NCBI GenBank assembly: GCA_030533325.1
Contig: JAUNJJ010000021.1
Location: forward strand, 1-42,574
From: Oscillospiraceae bacterium
GTDB lineage: Bacteria > Bacillota > Clostridia > Oscillospirales > Ruminococcaceae
DNA length: 42,574 bases
Reading direction: 5' to 3'
The notes beneath the pieces were generated by a model, which was given only the letters and a program-made list of their open reading frames with translations, was not told where the DNA came from and did not search any database. Every line of letters begins with the position of its first letter. Position 1 is the stretch's first letter. Shown here in pieces: positions 15,980 to 24,284 of the stretch. Position numbers and translations under genes: made by a program.

Positions 15980-17686
15980 ATGAAACAAAACTATACTGAA
16001 AAGGCAGCAGGAATTATGGCTGCCCATCCATATCTTTGTACTTTTCTTGTGTGTACGGGATTAAATCCGTTTTTTCTTGGAGCTGCGGATAACATTCCGA
16101 ATAATGTTCCGTGCATATTTGCATTTTTAATTCTTACTTTTTTATCAGCTGTTCTGATAAAAAAATATAAAAGCGGTAAAATAAGTAAAAGCAGGTCTTT
16201 GTTTATCGGAGGATGTTCATTTGTTGTTCTGCTGTGCCTTATGAAGCTTTTCTCTTATTCAGAACAGAAGGGCTTATGGTATTTTGCAGGTGGCTGTATT
16301 ATTGTGTTTCTCCTGTATTATTTTTCTGACAGAAAAAGATTCAGAGAACAAATGAATGCCTTTCTGATACTTGGAAGCGGATTTATGCTGAAACTTTATT
16401 ATGTACTGGAAACATCTGTATATACACGACAGCATGATGTTTATGTGTTTGACGGAGATATAGGACATGCCGGATATATTGAATATATAATTCAGAACTT
16501 TCATGTTGCTGATTTTGATATACGCGAGCGCTGGCAGTTCTGTCATCCGCCTCTGCATCATATTCTCAGTGCTGCATGGATATATATTAATGAAAACTTT
16601 TTCCTTGTCGGTCATAGTCAGGCAAGAGAGAGTATGCAGATGCTTACACTTTTCTATTCAATGTGCATAATGATATCAGTATATAAAATATTCAGATACT
16701 TCGGACTGAAGGGAAAAGCTCTGTACATACCCCTCGCAGTAGTTTCATTCCATCCGGCATTTATCCTTCTGTCGGGAAGTATAAATAATGATGTGCTCTC
16801 TGCAGCGTTTATGGCAGGGGCAATTGTCTGTGCACTGAACTGGTACAGGGAACAGAGTATGAAAAATATTCTTAAGACAGCACTTTGCGTCGGACTTGGT
16901 ATGATGACAAAGCTTACTGCAGCACTGGTTGCTCCGCCTGTTGCAATAATTTTTGCTGTGGTATTTTTCAGAAACATCAAAACTGATTATAAGAAACTTC
17001 TTGTTCAGTTTACTGTATTTCTGCTTGTATGTGCGCCTTTAGGACTTTGGTACGAAATAAGGAACTATGTTAAATGGGGAGTACCTGTTCTCTACGTTCA
17101 GGAGCTTGATCCGGGTCTGCTTCAGTACATTGGAAATCAGGATTTTATCAGCAGAATTACTGACTTCTCATTCAGTCAGTTTAAGAGTGTTTTTGAACAG
17201 TGGGCAATGTGGGATGGTGAAACATATACAGTTTCAGGCTATAACGAATTTAATCCTCTTGTAGCTTTGTTTAAAACTTCACTTTTCGGAGAATGGATAA
17301 ATGAAGGAAGTTTTAAGGGAAATATATTCATTATAAAAACAGCTGAAATACTTTTCTGGCTGACAGTAATAATGGCAGCTGTTTCTCTGATATGCATGGT
17401 GCTGATGTTTTCAGGAGACAGGAAAACTGAGAAAGCGGCGGTCATGGTTTTCTTTTTCTGTATGATTTTTAATTTTTATAAGATGTCGTATGATTATCCG
17501 TTTACCTGTACAATGAATTTCCGTTATATCACTCCAACAGTATTTACGGGTGCGCTGTGCAGCGGCATAGTACTAAACAGGTTTGAAGGCAGGAAACGTA
17601 TTGCCGGATATATTTCCGGTGCTGCAGCGACTGTATTTGTACTCTGTGCAGTTATCATATATACCGGACTCTGCATTATAGAATAA
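15980..17686 (+). CDS. GT39-like membrane glycosyltransferase
   Basis: A 568-residue integral membrane protein with about ten hydrophobic segments and the layout of GT-C glycosyltransferases (ArnT/PMT type), which move sugars from lipid-phosphate carriers to acceptors outside the membrane. The catalytic loop after the first helices contains HDVYVFDGDIGHAGYIEYI and CHPPLHHILSAAW, matching the conserved Asp and the HPPL-H motif of family 39. A further GSINNDVLSAAFM block fits the second conserved region. ATG 15980 directly follows AGGAGGATT; the frame is open to 15947 inside the preceding terminator, which is not a plausible start. Acceptor and donor are unknown; cell-wall polymer or protein glycosylation are both possible. 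Confidence 0.8.
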   Translation: MKQNYTEKAAGIMAAHPYLCTFLVCTGLNPFFLGAADNIPNNVPCIFAFLILTFLSAVLIKKYKSGKISKSRSLFIGGCSFVVLLCLMKLFSYSEQKGLWYFAGGCIIVFLLYYFSDRKRFREQMNAFLILGSGFMLKLYYVLETSVYTRQHDVYVFDGDIGHAGYIEYIIQNFHVADFDIRERWQFCHPPLHHILSAAWIYINENFFLVGHSQARESMQMLTLFYSMCIMISVYKIFRYFGLKGKALYIPLAVVSFHPAFILLSGSINNDVLSAAFMAGAIVCALNWYREQSMKNILKTALCVGLGMMTKLTAALVAPPVAIIFAVVFFRNIKTDYKKLLVQFTVFLLVCAPLGLWYEIRNYVKWGVPVLYVQELDPGLLQYIGNQDFISRITDFSFSQFKSVFEQWAMWDGETYTVSGYNEFNPLVALFKTSLFGEWINEGSFKGNIFIIKTAEILFWLTVIMAAVSLICMVLMFSGDRKTEKAAVMVFFFCMIFNFYKMSYDYPFTCTMNFRYITPTVFTGALCSGIVLNRFEGRKRIAGYISGAAATVFVLCAVIIYTGLCIIE

Positions 17687-17728
17687 AAAGAGAATGTTCT
17701 GCGAAAAAACGCAGAACATTCTCTTTTT
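17685..17728. terminator. Bidirectional terminator between the glycosyltransferase and cheY
   Basis: A perfect 19-bp stem (17685-17703 with 17710-17728) encloses a six-A loop, with A-run and T-run flanks, so it can stop both converging transcripts. Confidence 0.9.
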
Positions 17729-18096
17729 TATATATTACTGTAAGCTTTTTTTACTGCCTGGATTAATCTTTCCGGCTTTAGTGGTTTCAGTATAAAATCG
17801 GCAGCACCAAGTTTAACTGCTTCGATAACAAGTTCTCTGTGACTTGATGCAGAACATATGATAACCTTTGAATCAGGATTTTTTTTCATCATGTCCCTCA
17901 GGGATTCCATTCCTGATTTGCCCGGAATGGCAAAATCCATAATAACTATCTCCGGAAGCTCATTTTCAAAAATCTCACATGCTGATTCTCCGTTATCAGC
18001 TTCCAGAATATTTGTAAATCCTTCATTTTCGAGTATGGATTTTATGTTTTCACGCATGGTTGAAACACTGTCAGCAATAAGTATTTTTATTTCCAT
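17728..18096 (-). CDS. cheY: CheY-like chemotaxis response regulator
   Basis: A 122-residue single receiver domain, the size of CheY, which when phosphorylated binds the flagellar switch. The phospho-acceptor is Asp54 (IVIMDFAIPG), the switch Ser is in IICSAS, and the conserved Lys is in FILKPLKPE. The CSA, VIEAVKLGAADF and LKP blocks closely follow Bacillus CheY. The N-terminal acidic pair is ADS here: Asp9 is kept but its partner is Ser10, so metal binding and phosphorylation may be altered. It lies 8 bases after fliY, in the conserved fliM-fliY-cheY order, which supports a chemotaxis role over a generic regulator. Confidence 0.85.
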   Translation of the reverse strand: MEIKILIADSVSTMRENIKSILENEGFTNILEADNGESACEIFENELPEIVIMDFAIPGKSGMESLRDMMKKNPDSKVIICSASSHRELVIEAVKLGAADFILKPLKPERLIQAVKKAYSNI

Positions 18097-18104
18097 TTGT
18101 TAAA

Positions 18105-19223
18105 TCAGTTCCTGTTTCTGAGTGTGTCAATAAGATTTGATTTTATTATTTCTGTTATTCTGACTGCAAAATAGTCATCGACAACCACAACGTCACCTCT
18201 GGCAATAAGATGCCCGTTTACTATTACACTTACCGGTGCATCAGCAGGGGAATCAAGCTCAATAATGGTACCGTGTGAGAAAGAAAGTATATCATCTACT
18301 TTTTTCTGAGTTGAACCTATTTCTATTGCAAGTTCAAGAGGTACGTTCATCAGAAGCTGGAGATTGTTGAGCTGCTCTGCCGTAAGTGTTCCCTGGAATG
18401 AAGAGAACGGACCCTGTTCGGATAAAGCTGTGAATGCTGAAGGCTGGTTAAGAGCAGCACTAAATGCATCCTCTTCAGGTGATAAACCGAAAATTGACTG
18501 TGAATCGTCAGCTCCGGTTGTATCAAACGGATTGTTTTCCTCAGGAGAAGTGGAGAAGTCCGGCATATTTGTCACAGGCTCCTCAGCAGGCGGTTCGGCA
18601 GGTGTTTCCGGCACAGGAAATCTGCTTTCGGTTTTTTCTGCAATTTCATTTGCCAGTTCTGTTGAAAATACTGTTATGAATTTGCTGTTTATCGTATTAT
18701 CAACTCTGAGAGAAGATGAAACAGTACAGATTGTATCGTCCGGATTAAGTCCCATAAGCTGAAAAATGTTCTGACTTGAACTGTTTGGAAGAACCTCAGC
18801 CGCCGAAATCATAACCGCACTTCCGATAAGTCCGGAAATTTCGGTGAAATATGTGTTCATCATCTGATTAATTACTTCGCTGAATGCAGAAGTGTTAATC
18901 TCATCAAATGCAAAGTCAGGAGTAGCGACAAGCGGCATGCCCATCAGCTGGCAGAGCATAAGCTGTGCATCTTCCTGTCTGAAGATAAGAACTGCCGTAC
19001 CTTCCTTTTCGCCAGTATATGAAATTTTTACAAATACCGTTGGTGCAAGTTCGGCGTATATAAAATCCATAATTCTGTACATTTTTACTTCAGGATCTGT
19101 AATCCATACACTTGCATTCAGAAGAGAAGCAACTGAGGAGCCTGAGTTTACCATTGCAAGATTATGTGATTCTTTTACAGCATAAAGCTGGTTTTCATTA
19201 AAGTCATTTATATTCATACCCAA
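18105..19223 (-). CDS. fliY: Flagellar motor switch phosphatase FliY
   Basis: FliY is a flagellar C-ring protein that also dephosphorylates CheY-P. The 372-residue protein has an N-terminal CheC-like domain with two ExxN phosphatase motifs (KESHN, Glu18/Asn21; SEVIN, Glu116/Asn119), a Pro/Glu/Ser-rich linker (~215-280) and a C-terminal FliN/SpoA domain (LMNVPLELAIEIG to VRITEI). The short CheY-P-binding peptide found at the start of Bacillus FliY is not recognisable here. The start is TTG 19223 after GAGGTGA; ATG 19217, two codons on, is an alternative. It follows fliM by 6 bases. Confidence 0.88.
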   Translation of the reverse strand: MGMNINDFNENQLYAVKESHNLAMVNSGSSVASLLNASVWITDPEVKMYRIMDFIYAELAPTVFVKISYTGEKEGTAVLIFRQEDAQLMLCQLMGMPLVATPDFAFDEINTSAFSEVINQMMNTYFTEISGLIGSAVMISAAEVLPNSSSQNIFQLMGLNPDDTICTVSSSLRVDNTINSKFITVFSTELANEIAEKTESRFPVPETPAEPPAEEPVTNMPDFSTSPEENNPFDTTGADDSQSIFGLSPEEDAFSAALNQPSAFTALSEQGPFSSFQGTLTAEQLNNLQLLMNVPLELAIEIGSTQKKVDDILSFSHGTIIELDSPADAPVSVIVNGHLIARGDVVVVDDYFAVRITEIIKSNLIDTLRNRN

Positions 19224-19229
19224 TGTGTC

Positions 19230-20237
19230 TCACCTCTCATTATTATTGCAGACATCTACTATCTTTATTGCTTTTTTATTATTGCTTATACCCGGTTTGG
19301 CAGTAAACCACTTGACATTGTTTATCTTTACAACTGCATTCTGCGTAATAGGGACATCAAGTGGGATTATATCGCCTACCCTGAGTGAAAGTATATCACT
19401 AAGGTCAATATCTGTTTCAGCAAGAACAGTATGCATGGTAAGGCTGGAGTTCTTAACTCCTTTCATGATACTGCTGCGCTGTTCAAGTCTTCTTTCCTCG
19501 TCAACAACATGGCGGGAAGCTGCTGCGAATTTTCCGCTGAAGTGCGTAAGTATTTCCTCCATGTTAATCGCAGGTATGCTGATTGTCATAAGACTTTTTC
19601 TTTTATTAAGTTCAAGCTCAAGAGTTGCTATAACTATAGTCTCATCAGGTGCAATTGATTTTGTAAGTCTTGCATTTGTTTCAATTCTTGAGAGGGTAGG
19701 GTTGATATCAATATACCCCGACCATGCTTCCTGTAAAAATACAGCCATTTTTTCAAGTATAGTTCGTATTATTGATACTTCTATCTCTGTGAAGTCTCTT
19801 GAAATTTCGAATGTATTTCCCGGACCGCCCATAAGTCTGTCTATAAGGGAGAATGTAATTGCATTTGAAAACTGAATTGTACATTCAGCATCCATAATAT
19901 CGTGGTCATCAAAATGAAGACCCACAACACCCATCATTACATAATCCTCAAGAGAATTATTGAATTCATAGTATTTTTGTTCCTCAACGTGAAGAACTTT
20001 TGCATGGCAATAAAGACGTGTGATACCTGTGAGATATGAGGCAACCAGACGTGAGTACTGTTCATAGATGTCACGAATAAGTTTAAGATCCTCTTTGGTA
20101 AACTTCTGAGGCATCTTAAAGTTATAGTTCTTTATTCGCTTTTCCTTGACTTCATTTTCGCTTTCTTCTTCTTTTCCTTCGTTATTAAGACTTTCGAACA
20201 ATTCGTCAATCTGATGCTGTGAAAGAGCATCTGCCAT
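19230..20237 (-). CDS. fliM: Flagellar motor switch protein FliM
   Basis: FliM forms the C-ring and binds CheY-P to change flagellar rotation. The 335-residue protein opens with MADALSQHQIDELFESL, the CheY-P-binding peptide, then the middle domain (IRDIYEQYSRLVASYLTG; LIDRLMGGPG, where the GGxG turn is kept) and a C-terminal FliN-like domain (SLRVGDIIPLDVPI to KWFTAKPG). Length and domain order are normal and the frame is intact, so the gene seems functional. ATG 20237 follows AGGGGTGA. It leads a three-gene transcript with fliY and cheY; fliL, fliP and other flagellar genes that usually flank it are absent from the window. Confidence 0.92.
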   Translation of the reverse strand: MADALSQHQIDELFESLNNEGKEEESENEVKEKRIKNYNFKMPQKFTKEDLKLIRDIYEQYSRLVASYLTGITRLYCHAKVLHVEEQKYYEFNNSLEDYVMMGVVGLHFDDHDIMDAECTIQFSNAITFSLIDRLMGGPGNTFEISRDFTEIEVSIIRTILEKMAVFLQEAWSGYIDINPTLSRIETNARLTKSIAPDETIVIATLELELNKRKSLMTISIPAINMEEILTHFSGKFAAASRHVVDEERRLEQRSSIMKGVKNSSLTMHTVLAETDIDLSDILSLRVGDIIPLDVPITQNAVVKINNVKWFTAKPGISNNKKAIKIVDVCNNNER

Positions 20238-20336
20238 TTGTTTTTCACCCCTTGCGAAATATTTTTAAAATAACCCAATATTTATACTGATCTCTGCATA
20301 GAAAACAGGAAAATCATTTAAAAGTGTTACAGAATT

Positions 20337-20365
20337 ATTATATCATATAATATAAATAATTTCCA
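20337..20365 (-). promoter_or_regulatory. Promoter of fliM-fliY-cheY
   Basis: On the minus strand TGGAAA (20360-20365) and TATAAT (20337-20342) are 17 bases apart, with TGA extending the -10. This looks like a vegetative promoter; I see no SigD-type TAAA/GCCGATAA pair upstream of fliM. The leader is about 90 bases. The rest of the 226-base gap is AT-rich, with an eight-T/eight-A tract near 20378-20393. Confidence 0.5.
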
Positions 20366-20463
20366 TAGTAAAACAATTTTTTTTAAAAAAAACAAAAAAA
20401 TTCTGAAAAAATTCCTGAAAATAAAAGTTCCGCTTGTAAGAAATCTCTGAATATGTTATTATA

Positions 20464-20952
20464 TCAGTATCCGCTTTTCATGGAAAGGGAATCATCATTT
20501 TCAATCCATGAATTTACAACAATAGTTTTGTATTCATCCTTTGATGTACGGACATATACCGTTGATATTCCGGCGTTTATTATGAGACGTTTACACATTG
20601 AACAAGGTTCAACATCGCCGTAAAGCTCGTCTGTTTTGGCGTCGTGACAGGCAAGATATATCGACGCACCAATCATTTCGCTTCTTGGTGCAGAAATGAT
20701 TGCATTTGATTCAGCATGAACCGAACGGCAAAGTTCGTATCTTTCGCCTTTCGGAATGTTGAGCTTTTCACGCATACAATAGCCGAGATCTGAACAGTTG
20801 GCCCTTCCTCTCGGAGCTCCAACGTAACCGGTTGAGATTATTTCATCATTTTTTACGATTATTGCTCCGAAGTTTCTTCTCAGACATGTACCGCGCTTCA
20901 GGACACTTTCAGCAATATCGAGATAGTAGTTAATTTTGTCTCTTCTGGTCAT
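20464..20952 (-). CDS. dCMP deaminase family protein (ComEB-like)
   Basis: A 162-residue zinc-dependent deaminase that probably converts dCMP to dUMP for thymidylate synthesis. The zinc and catalytic residues are visible: SVHAESNAI (His79 ligand, Glu81 proton shuttle) and EPCSMCKRLI (Cys117 and Cys120 ligands). The N-terminal TCLRRNFGAIIVKNDEIISTGYVGAPRG block, with a Cys/Asn-rich extension through CSDLGYCMRE that typically binds a second zinc, is characteristic of the dCMP deaminase/ComEB group rather than cytidine or tRNA deaminases. The ATG follows AAGGGAG. It is divergent from rsmA and is a single-gene unit. Confidence 0.88.
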   Translation of the reverse strand: MTRRDKINYYLDIAESVLKRGTCLRRNFGAIIVKNDEIISTGYVGAPRGRANCSDLGYCMREKLNIPKGERYELCRSVHAESNAIISAPRSEMIGASIYLACHDAKTDELYGDVEPCSMCKRLIINAGISTVYVRTSKDEYKTIVVNSWIENDDSLSMKSGY

Positions 20953-21014
20953 ATTAACTGCTCCCTTCTGTTTATTGATTTTCCGGTTTTTATGTAAGCA
21001 ATACTGTATTAATT

Positions 21015-21043
21015 ATTATAATAATTTTTTATCATTTTTGCAA
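21015..21043 (-). promoter_or_regulatory. Promoter of the dCMP deaminase gene
   Basis: On the minus strand TTGCAA (21038-21043) and TATAAT (21015-21020) are 17 bases apart. The same AT-rich stretch carries a plus-strand TATAAT at 21017-21022 that could serve rsmA, but it has no good -35 partner. Confidence 0.5.
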
Positions 21044-21079
21044 TACCCTGCACAAAAAATATTGAAAGGTAAATACTTT

Positions 21080-21943
21080 ATGAACAATCTCACAAATCTC
21101 GGATATATAAAAGAACTGCTCGGCAGACATAATTTTAATTTTTCAAAAGGCCTTGGTCAGAACTTTCTCGTAAATCCTTATGTCTGCCCGAAAATAGCAG
21201 AGATGGGTAATGCTAAAAAAGGCTTCGGAGTTATCGAAGTCGGAACCGGTATAGGAACTCTTACTGCTGAACTTGCCTCAAGAGCTGACAAGGTTGTTGC
21301 TGTTGAGATTGACAGGAGACTTCTTCCTGTGCTTGAGGAAACTCTTTCTGATTTTGACAATATAAAAGTAATAAATGAAGATATTATGAATGTTGATATC
21401 TGCCGGCTTATAGAAGAAGAATTTTCCGGAATGGATGTTGCTGTATGTGCTAATCTTCCTTATTATATCACATCGCCTGTTATTATGCATTTTCTTGAAA
21501 GCGGAGCTCCCGTAAAGTCTCTCACAGTAATGGTTCAGAAGGAAGCAGCTGAACGACTCTGTGCTGAGCCGGGAACAAGACAGTCAGGTGCCATATCTGC
21601 TGCAGTGAGTTACTACGGAAATGCCAGAACCCTTTTCAGTGTTTCAAGAGGAAGCTTTATTCCTGCGCCAAATGTTGATTCAGCAGTAATCAGAATAGAC
21701 GTTGAAAAAAAATACAGTCTTGAACCCGATGAGGAAAAGTTCTTCTTCTCAGTTGTAAAGGCGGCTTTTTCACAGAGAAGAAAGACACTTGCAAATTCAC
21801 TTTCTTCCATGCTTTCATTCAGCAAGCAGGAAATTTACGATGCACTTGCTGAGACAGGGTTCAGCGAAAATACAAGAGTGGAGCAGCTTGATATGGAATC
21901 GCTTATAAATTTTTCGCTTAACCTGAAAAAATACATTCACTGA
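21080..21943 (+). CDS. rsmA: 16S rRNA (adenine(1518)/(1519)-N6)-dimethyltransferase
   Basis: RsmA/KsgA dimethylates two adjacent adenines near the 3' end of 16S rRNA and acts as a late check in small-subunit assembly; its loss gives kasugamycin resistance. The 287-residue product shows FSKGLGQNFLVNP, the SAM-binding VIEVGTGIGTLTAELA, the acidic VVAVEIDRRL, and the catalytic NLPYYITSPV, followed by a C-terminal helical domain with FSQRRKTLANSL. The frame is open far upstream to 20936, but ATG 21080 begins the typical N-terminus and has AAAGG ten bases before it. A hairpin terminator follows. Confidence 0.95.
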   Translation: MNNLTNLGYIKELLGRHNFNFSKGLGQNFLVNPYVCPKIAEMGNAKKGFGVIEVGTGIGTLTAELASRADKVVAVEIDRRLLPVLEETLSDFDNIKVINEDIMNVDICRLIEEEFSGMDVAVCANLPYYITSPVIMHFLESGAPVKSLTVMVQKEAAERLCAEPGTRQSGAISAAVSYYGNARTLFSVSRGSFIPAPNVDSAVIRIDVEKKYSLEPDEEKFFFSVVKAAFSQRRKTLANSLSSMLSFSKQEIYDALAETGFSENTRVEQLDMESLINFSLNLKKYIH

Positions 21944-21951
21944 GCTTTACT

Positions 21952-21984
21952 TTGACATTTTTTACGTTTACTGTATGGTAGAAT
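21952..21984 (+). promoter_or_regulatory. Candidate spoIIE promoter with 21-base spacing
   Basis: A perfect TTGACA (21952-21957) is separated by 21 bases from TAGAAT (21979-21984), which is preceded by TGG. A 16-base-spaced alternative (TATGGT at 21974) is weaker. In Bacillus subtilis the spoIIE promoter has sigma-A-like boxes about 21 bases apart and needs Spo0A-P. The -35 region read on the minus strand gives TGTCAAA, one base off the TGTCGAA core of a Spo0A box. This is suggestive only. Confidence 0.45.
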
Positions 21985-21987
21985 AAT

Positions 21988-22036
21988 AAGGAACACCCGA
22001 AACGGATAATTTCGGGTGATTCCTTATTTTTATTTT
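21988..22036 (+). terminator. Terminator of rsmA or attenuator in the spoIIE leader
   Basis: AAGGAA and ACCCGAAA (21988-22002) pair with TTTCGGGT and TTCCTT (22010-22025), followed by ATTTTTATTTT. It clearly suits termination of rsmA. However, the only promoter-like pair found for spoIIE lies just upstream, so spoIIE transcripts would begin with this hairpin. A second small AGGG/CCCT stem lies before the spoIIE ribosome site. Confidence 0.8.
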
Positions 22037-22069
22037 ATGAGGGTTATATCCCTGAAAGGAATGTAAAAA

Positions 22070-24076
22070 ATGCAGGAAAATCACCGTAAAACACCAATAC
22101 CCGTAAAACTGATTGCATGTATATCAGCGTTTTTCTTTTTATCATATTCAGAATTTTCTTTTGCTGTATCACCGTTTCCGCTTGCATTTGCAGCTGCACT
22201 TTCTCCGCTCTACTCTCTGACAGCTGCTGCCGGAATTTTACTGTCCTATATTTCTTCAGGAAATATGCAGACAATTCAGTATGCATCCGGAGTCATACTG
22301 ATACCATTGTTATCAGTATTCATAAAGAAAAATGATGCGCTTAAACGTGGAATCGCTGCTTCACTGTGTTTTATGTTATCTTTTATTTTTTTCTGCATTA
22401 CAGAAAAATTTTCCCTGCGCAGCTTTGCAGTTTTCAGTACAGCCTCTGTGCTTGCGGGAATTGTCTGCGGCTATGCAGTTATCCTCCTTAATTCACCAAG
22501 GGGAATCATTGCAGAAGCAGCTGTAAACAAACCGGCTGTCGCTTTACTTTGCTTTTCAGCTGTTTCTGTTCTTTCCTCATTTTCATTTTTCGGGATAAAT
22601 CCGGGGGAGATTGCTGCGGTATTTTTTATTCTTGTTTATGCAAGAAACTACAGGTTTGCCGGTGGTTCAACTGCCGGAATCACCGGTGCTGCAGCATTAA
22701 TAATAAACGGAGCAGCGGATATACGTTCTGCAGTTTTTATGGGAATATCAGGTATGGCTGCAGGTACCTTTATAAACTACGGCCGTCCTGCGGCAGCTTC
22801 AGCTTACCTGCTTGTTTCAGTTATGTGTACTGCTGTTTCCGGTATCAGTATGTTTCCGGTTATGTCCTATGTGAATATAGTTGCAGGGATAATTTTTTTC
22901 TGTATGGTACCTGTTGAAAAGGTTCATAATGAAGAAAAAAGAATAAGCAGTACCTTTGACGAAGAGAGTGATATGATGAGGATATCATCGTTCAGAATGA
23001 GGCTTGTCGCAGATACCATCAGTAATGCCGCAGAAAAATCAGAGAACTTTACTGAACTGAAAAAAAGTTATGCAGGAAGTGCCCGGAGTATTGCAGATAT
23101 AACAGAAAGTGAATACAGGACCATGTCAAAAAACATACTTGCAGAGCAGCTTACTGCATCTTCTGAAATAATACGCAGTCTTTCATCCGATGTTCAGAAC
23201 AGATTTACAATTGACCGCCGTATTTCTTCAAGAATGAAGTCTGTGCTTAATGAAAATGACATAGGATTTGTTTCTCTCGTTGCTTATTATAACAGCAGCA
23301 GAAGACTGTTTGCAGAAATATACTGCCCGAAAAATTCCTGTGTAAGCGGATACAGAATTTACAGAACTCTAAGCGATGAATTCGGAATAAATTTTGAATG
23401 TACAAAATGCTATGACGGTGAGGAGATGAGATTTCTCATCAGCGAGCGCCCGGCATACAGAATAGAAGCGGACATATCACAGAAAAGTTCAGCGTGTTCT
23501 GAAGAAAACGGAGATACCTGCCTGTGTTTCCGTGACAGTTACGGGAAATTTTACATAGTAATTTCAGACGGAATGGGTACAGGTAAAAGAGCTTCCGAAT
23601 ATTCTTCGAGAGCTGTTGACCTGTTTAAGCAATTTATTCTTGGAGGAGTTGATGCCGAACAGAGCATCAGAATAATAAATACAATTATCCGGTCGGAAAG
23701 CACTGATGATTATTTTACTACTCTTGATGTTGCAGCATTTGATCTTGATAACGGGAATATGACTGTTTACAAGTCAGGAGCTGCTCCCACTATTTTCCTT
23801 CACGGAGGCAGTATATTCAGCGTAAATTCACCAACTTTTCCGATTGGGGCAGCTGACACTGCCGGAATGTTTAAAAGGACTTTTTCTCTGAAAACAGGTG
23901 ATATGGTCACTATGATATCGGACGGAGTCCCGGAAAAAGCATACGGTGTAATCAAAAGAGAACTGACAGAAAAATCAGATGTAAGTGAGATATCGGAAAA
24001 TATATGCAGGATATCACGAAAAATCAGTTATGATGATGTAAGCGTTGTCACAGCAAGACTTGTTCGTCAGCAATAG
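22070..24076 (+). CDS. spoIIE: Stage II sporulation protein E, short form
   Basis: SpoIIE is a membrane PP2C-type phosphatase that dephosphorylates SpoIIAA to switch on sigma-F in the forespore. The 668-residue protein has about ten N-terminal membrane segments (residues ~10-285), a central region (~290-470) and a PP2C domain with VISDGMGTGKRASEYSSRAV, TTLDVAAFDLDNG, SGAAPTIFLHGG and MVTMISDGVPE; the metal-binding Asp residues in ISDGMG and ISDGV are kept. It is about 160 residues shorter than Bacillus SpoIIE. The central region lacks the CxxC...CW cysteine motif that I recall in clostridial SpoIIE. ATG 22070 follows AAAGGAA. No other sporulation gene is in the window. PP2C activity looks intact. 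Confidence 0.9.
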   Translation: MQENHRKTPIPVKLIACISAFFFLSYSEFSFAVSPFPLAFAAALSPLYSLTAAAGILLSYISSGNMQTIQYASGVILIPLLSVFIKKNDALKRGIAASLCFMLSFIFFCITEKFSLRSFAVFSTASVLAGIVCGYAVILLNSPRGIIAEAAVNKPAVALLCFSAVSVLSSFSFFGINPGEIAAVFFILVYARNYRFAGGSTAGITGAAALIINGAADIRSAVFMGISGMAAGTFINYGRPAAASAYLLVSVMCTAVSGISMFPVMSYVNIVAGIIFFCMVPVEKVHNEEKRISSTFDEESDMMRISSFRMRLVADTISNAAEKSENFTELKKSYAGSARSIADITESEYRTMSKNILAEQLTASSEIIRSLSSDVQNRFTIDRRISSRMKSVLNENDIGFVSLVAYYNSSRRLFAEIYCPKNSCVSGYRIYRTLSDEFGINFECTKCYDGEEMRFLISERPAYRIEADISQKSSACSEENGDTCLCFRDSYGKFYIVISDGMGTGKRASEYSSRAVDLFKQFILGGVDAEQSIRIINTIIRSESTDDYFTTLDVAAFDLDNGNMTVYKSGAAPTIFLHGGSIFSVNSPTFPIGAADTAGMFKRTFSLKTGDMVTMISDGVPEKAYGVIKRELTEKSDVSEISENICRISRKISYDDVSVVTARLVRQQ

Positions 24077-24229
24077 TTAAGTATACAAAAAAACAACAAA
24101 AAAATGCGGATAAAAATACGAATTTACCAAATAAAAAAAAGTAAAGAAATTTCGCTGAAAAAAATTGCACTATTTCTCGGGATATTAATGTAGCATTTCG
24201 ACAAAAGTATAAAAAACACATCGAAAGAC

Positions 24230-24258
24230 TTGATTAATTTTTGATATTCTGTTACAAT
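24230..24258 (+). promoter_or_regulatory. Promoter of glgBCD
   Basis: TTGATT (24230-24235) and TACAAT (24253-24258) are 17 bases apart, 27 bases before the glgB ATG. The upstream 150 bases are very A-rich and show no other feature I can name. Confidence 0.6.
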
Positions 24259-24284
24259 AAGAGTAGTTATGGGAGGGTGATTTG

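Noticed and set aside
17685-17728. Long inverted repeat as an insertion-sequence end
   Set aside because: It has A/T-run flanks, lies between converging stops and is single-copy: a bidirectional terminator.
20936-21079. Upstream extension of rsmA to 20936
   Set aside because: It overlaps the dCMP deaminase start region and AT-rich promoter; ATG 21080 gives the normal RsmA N-terminus.
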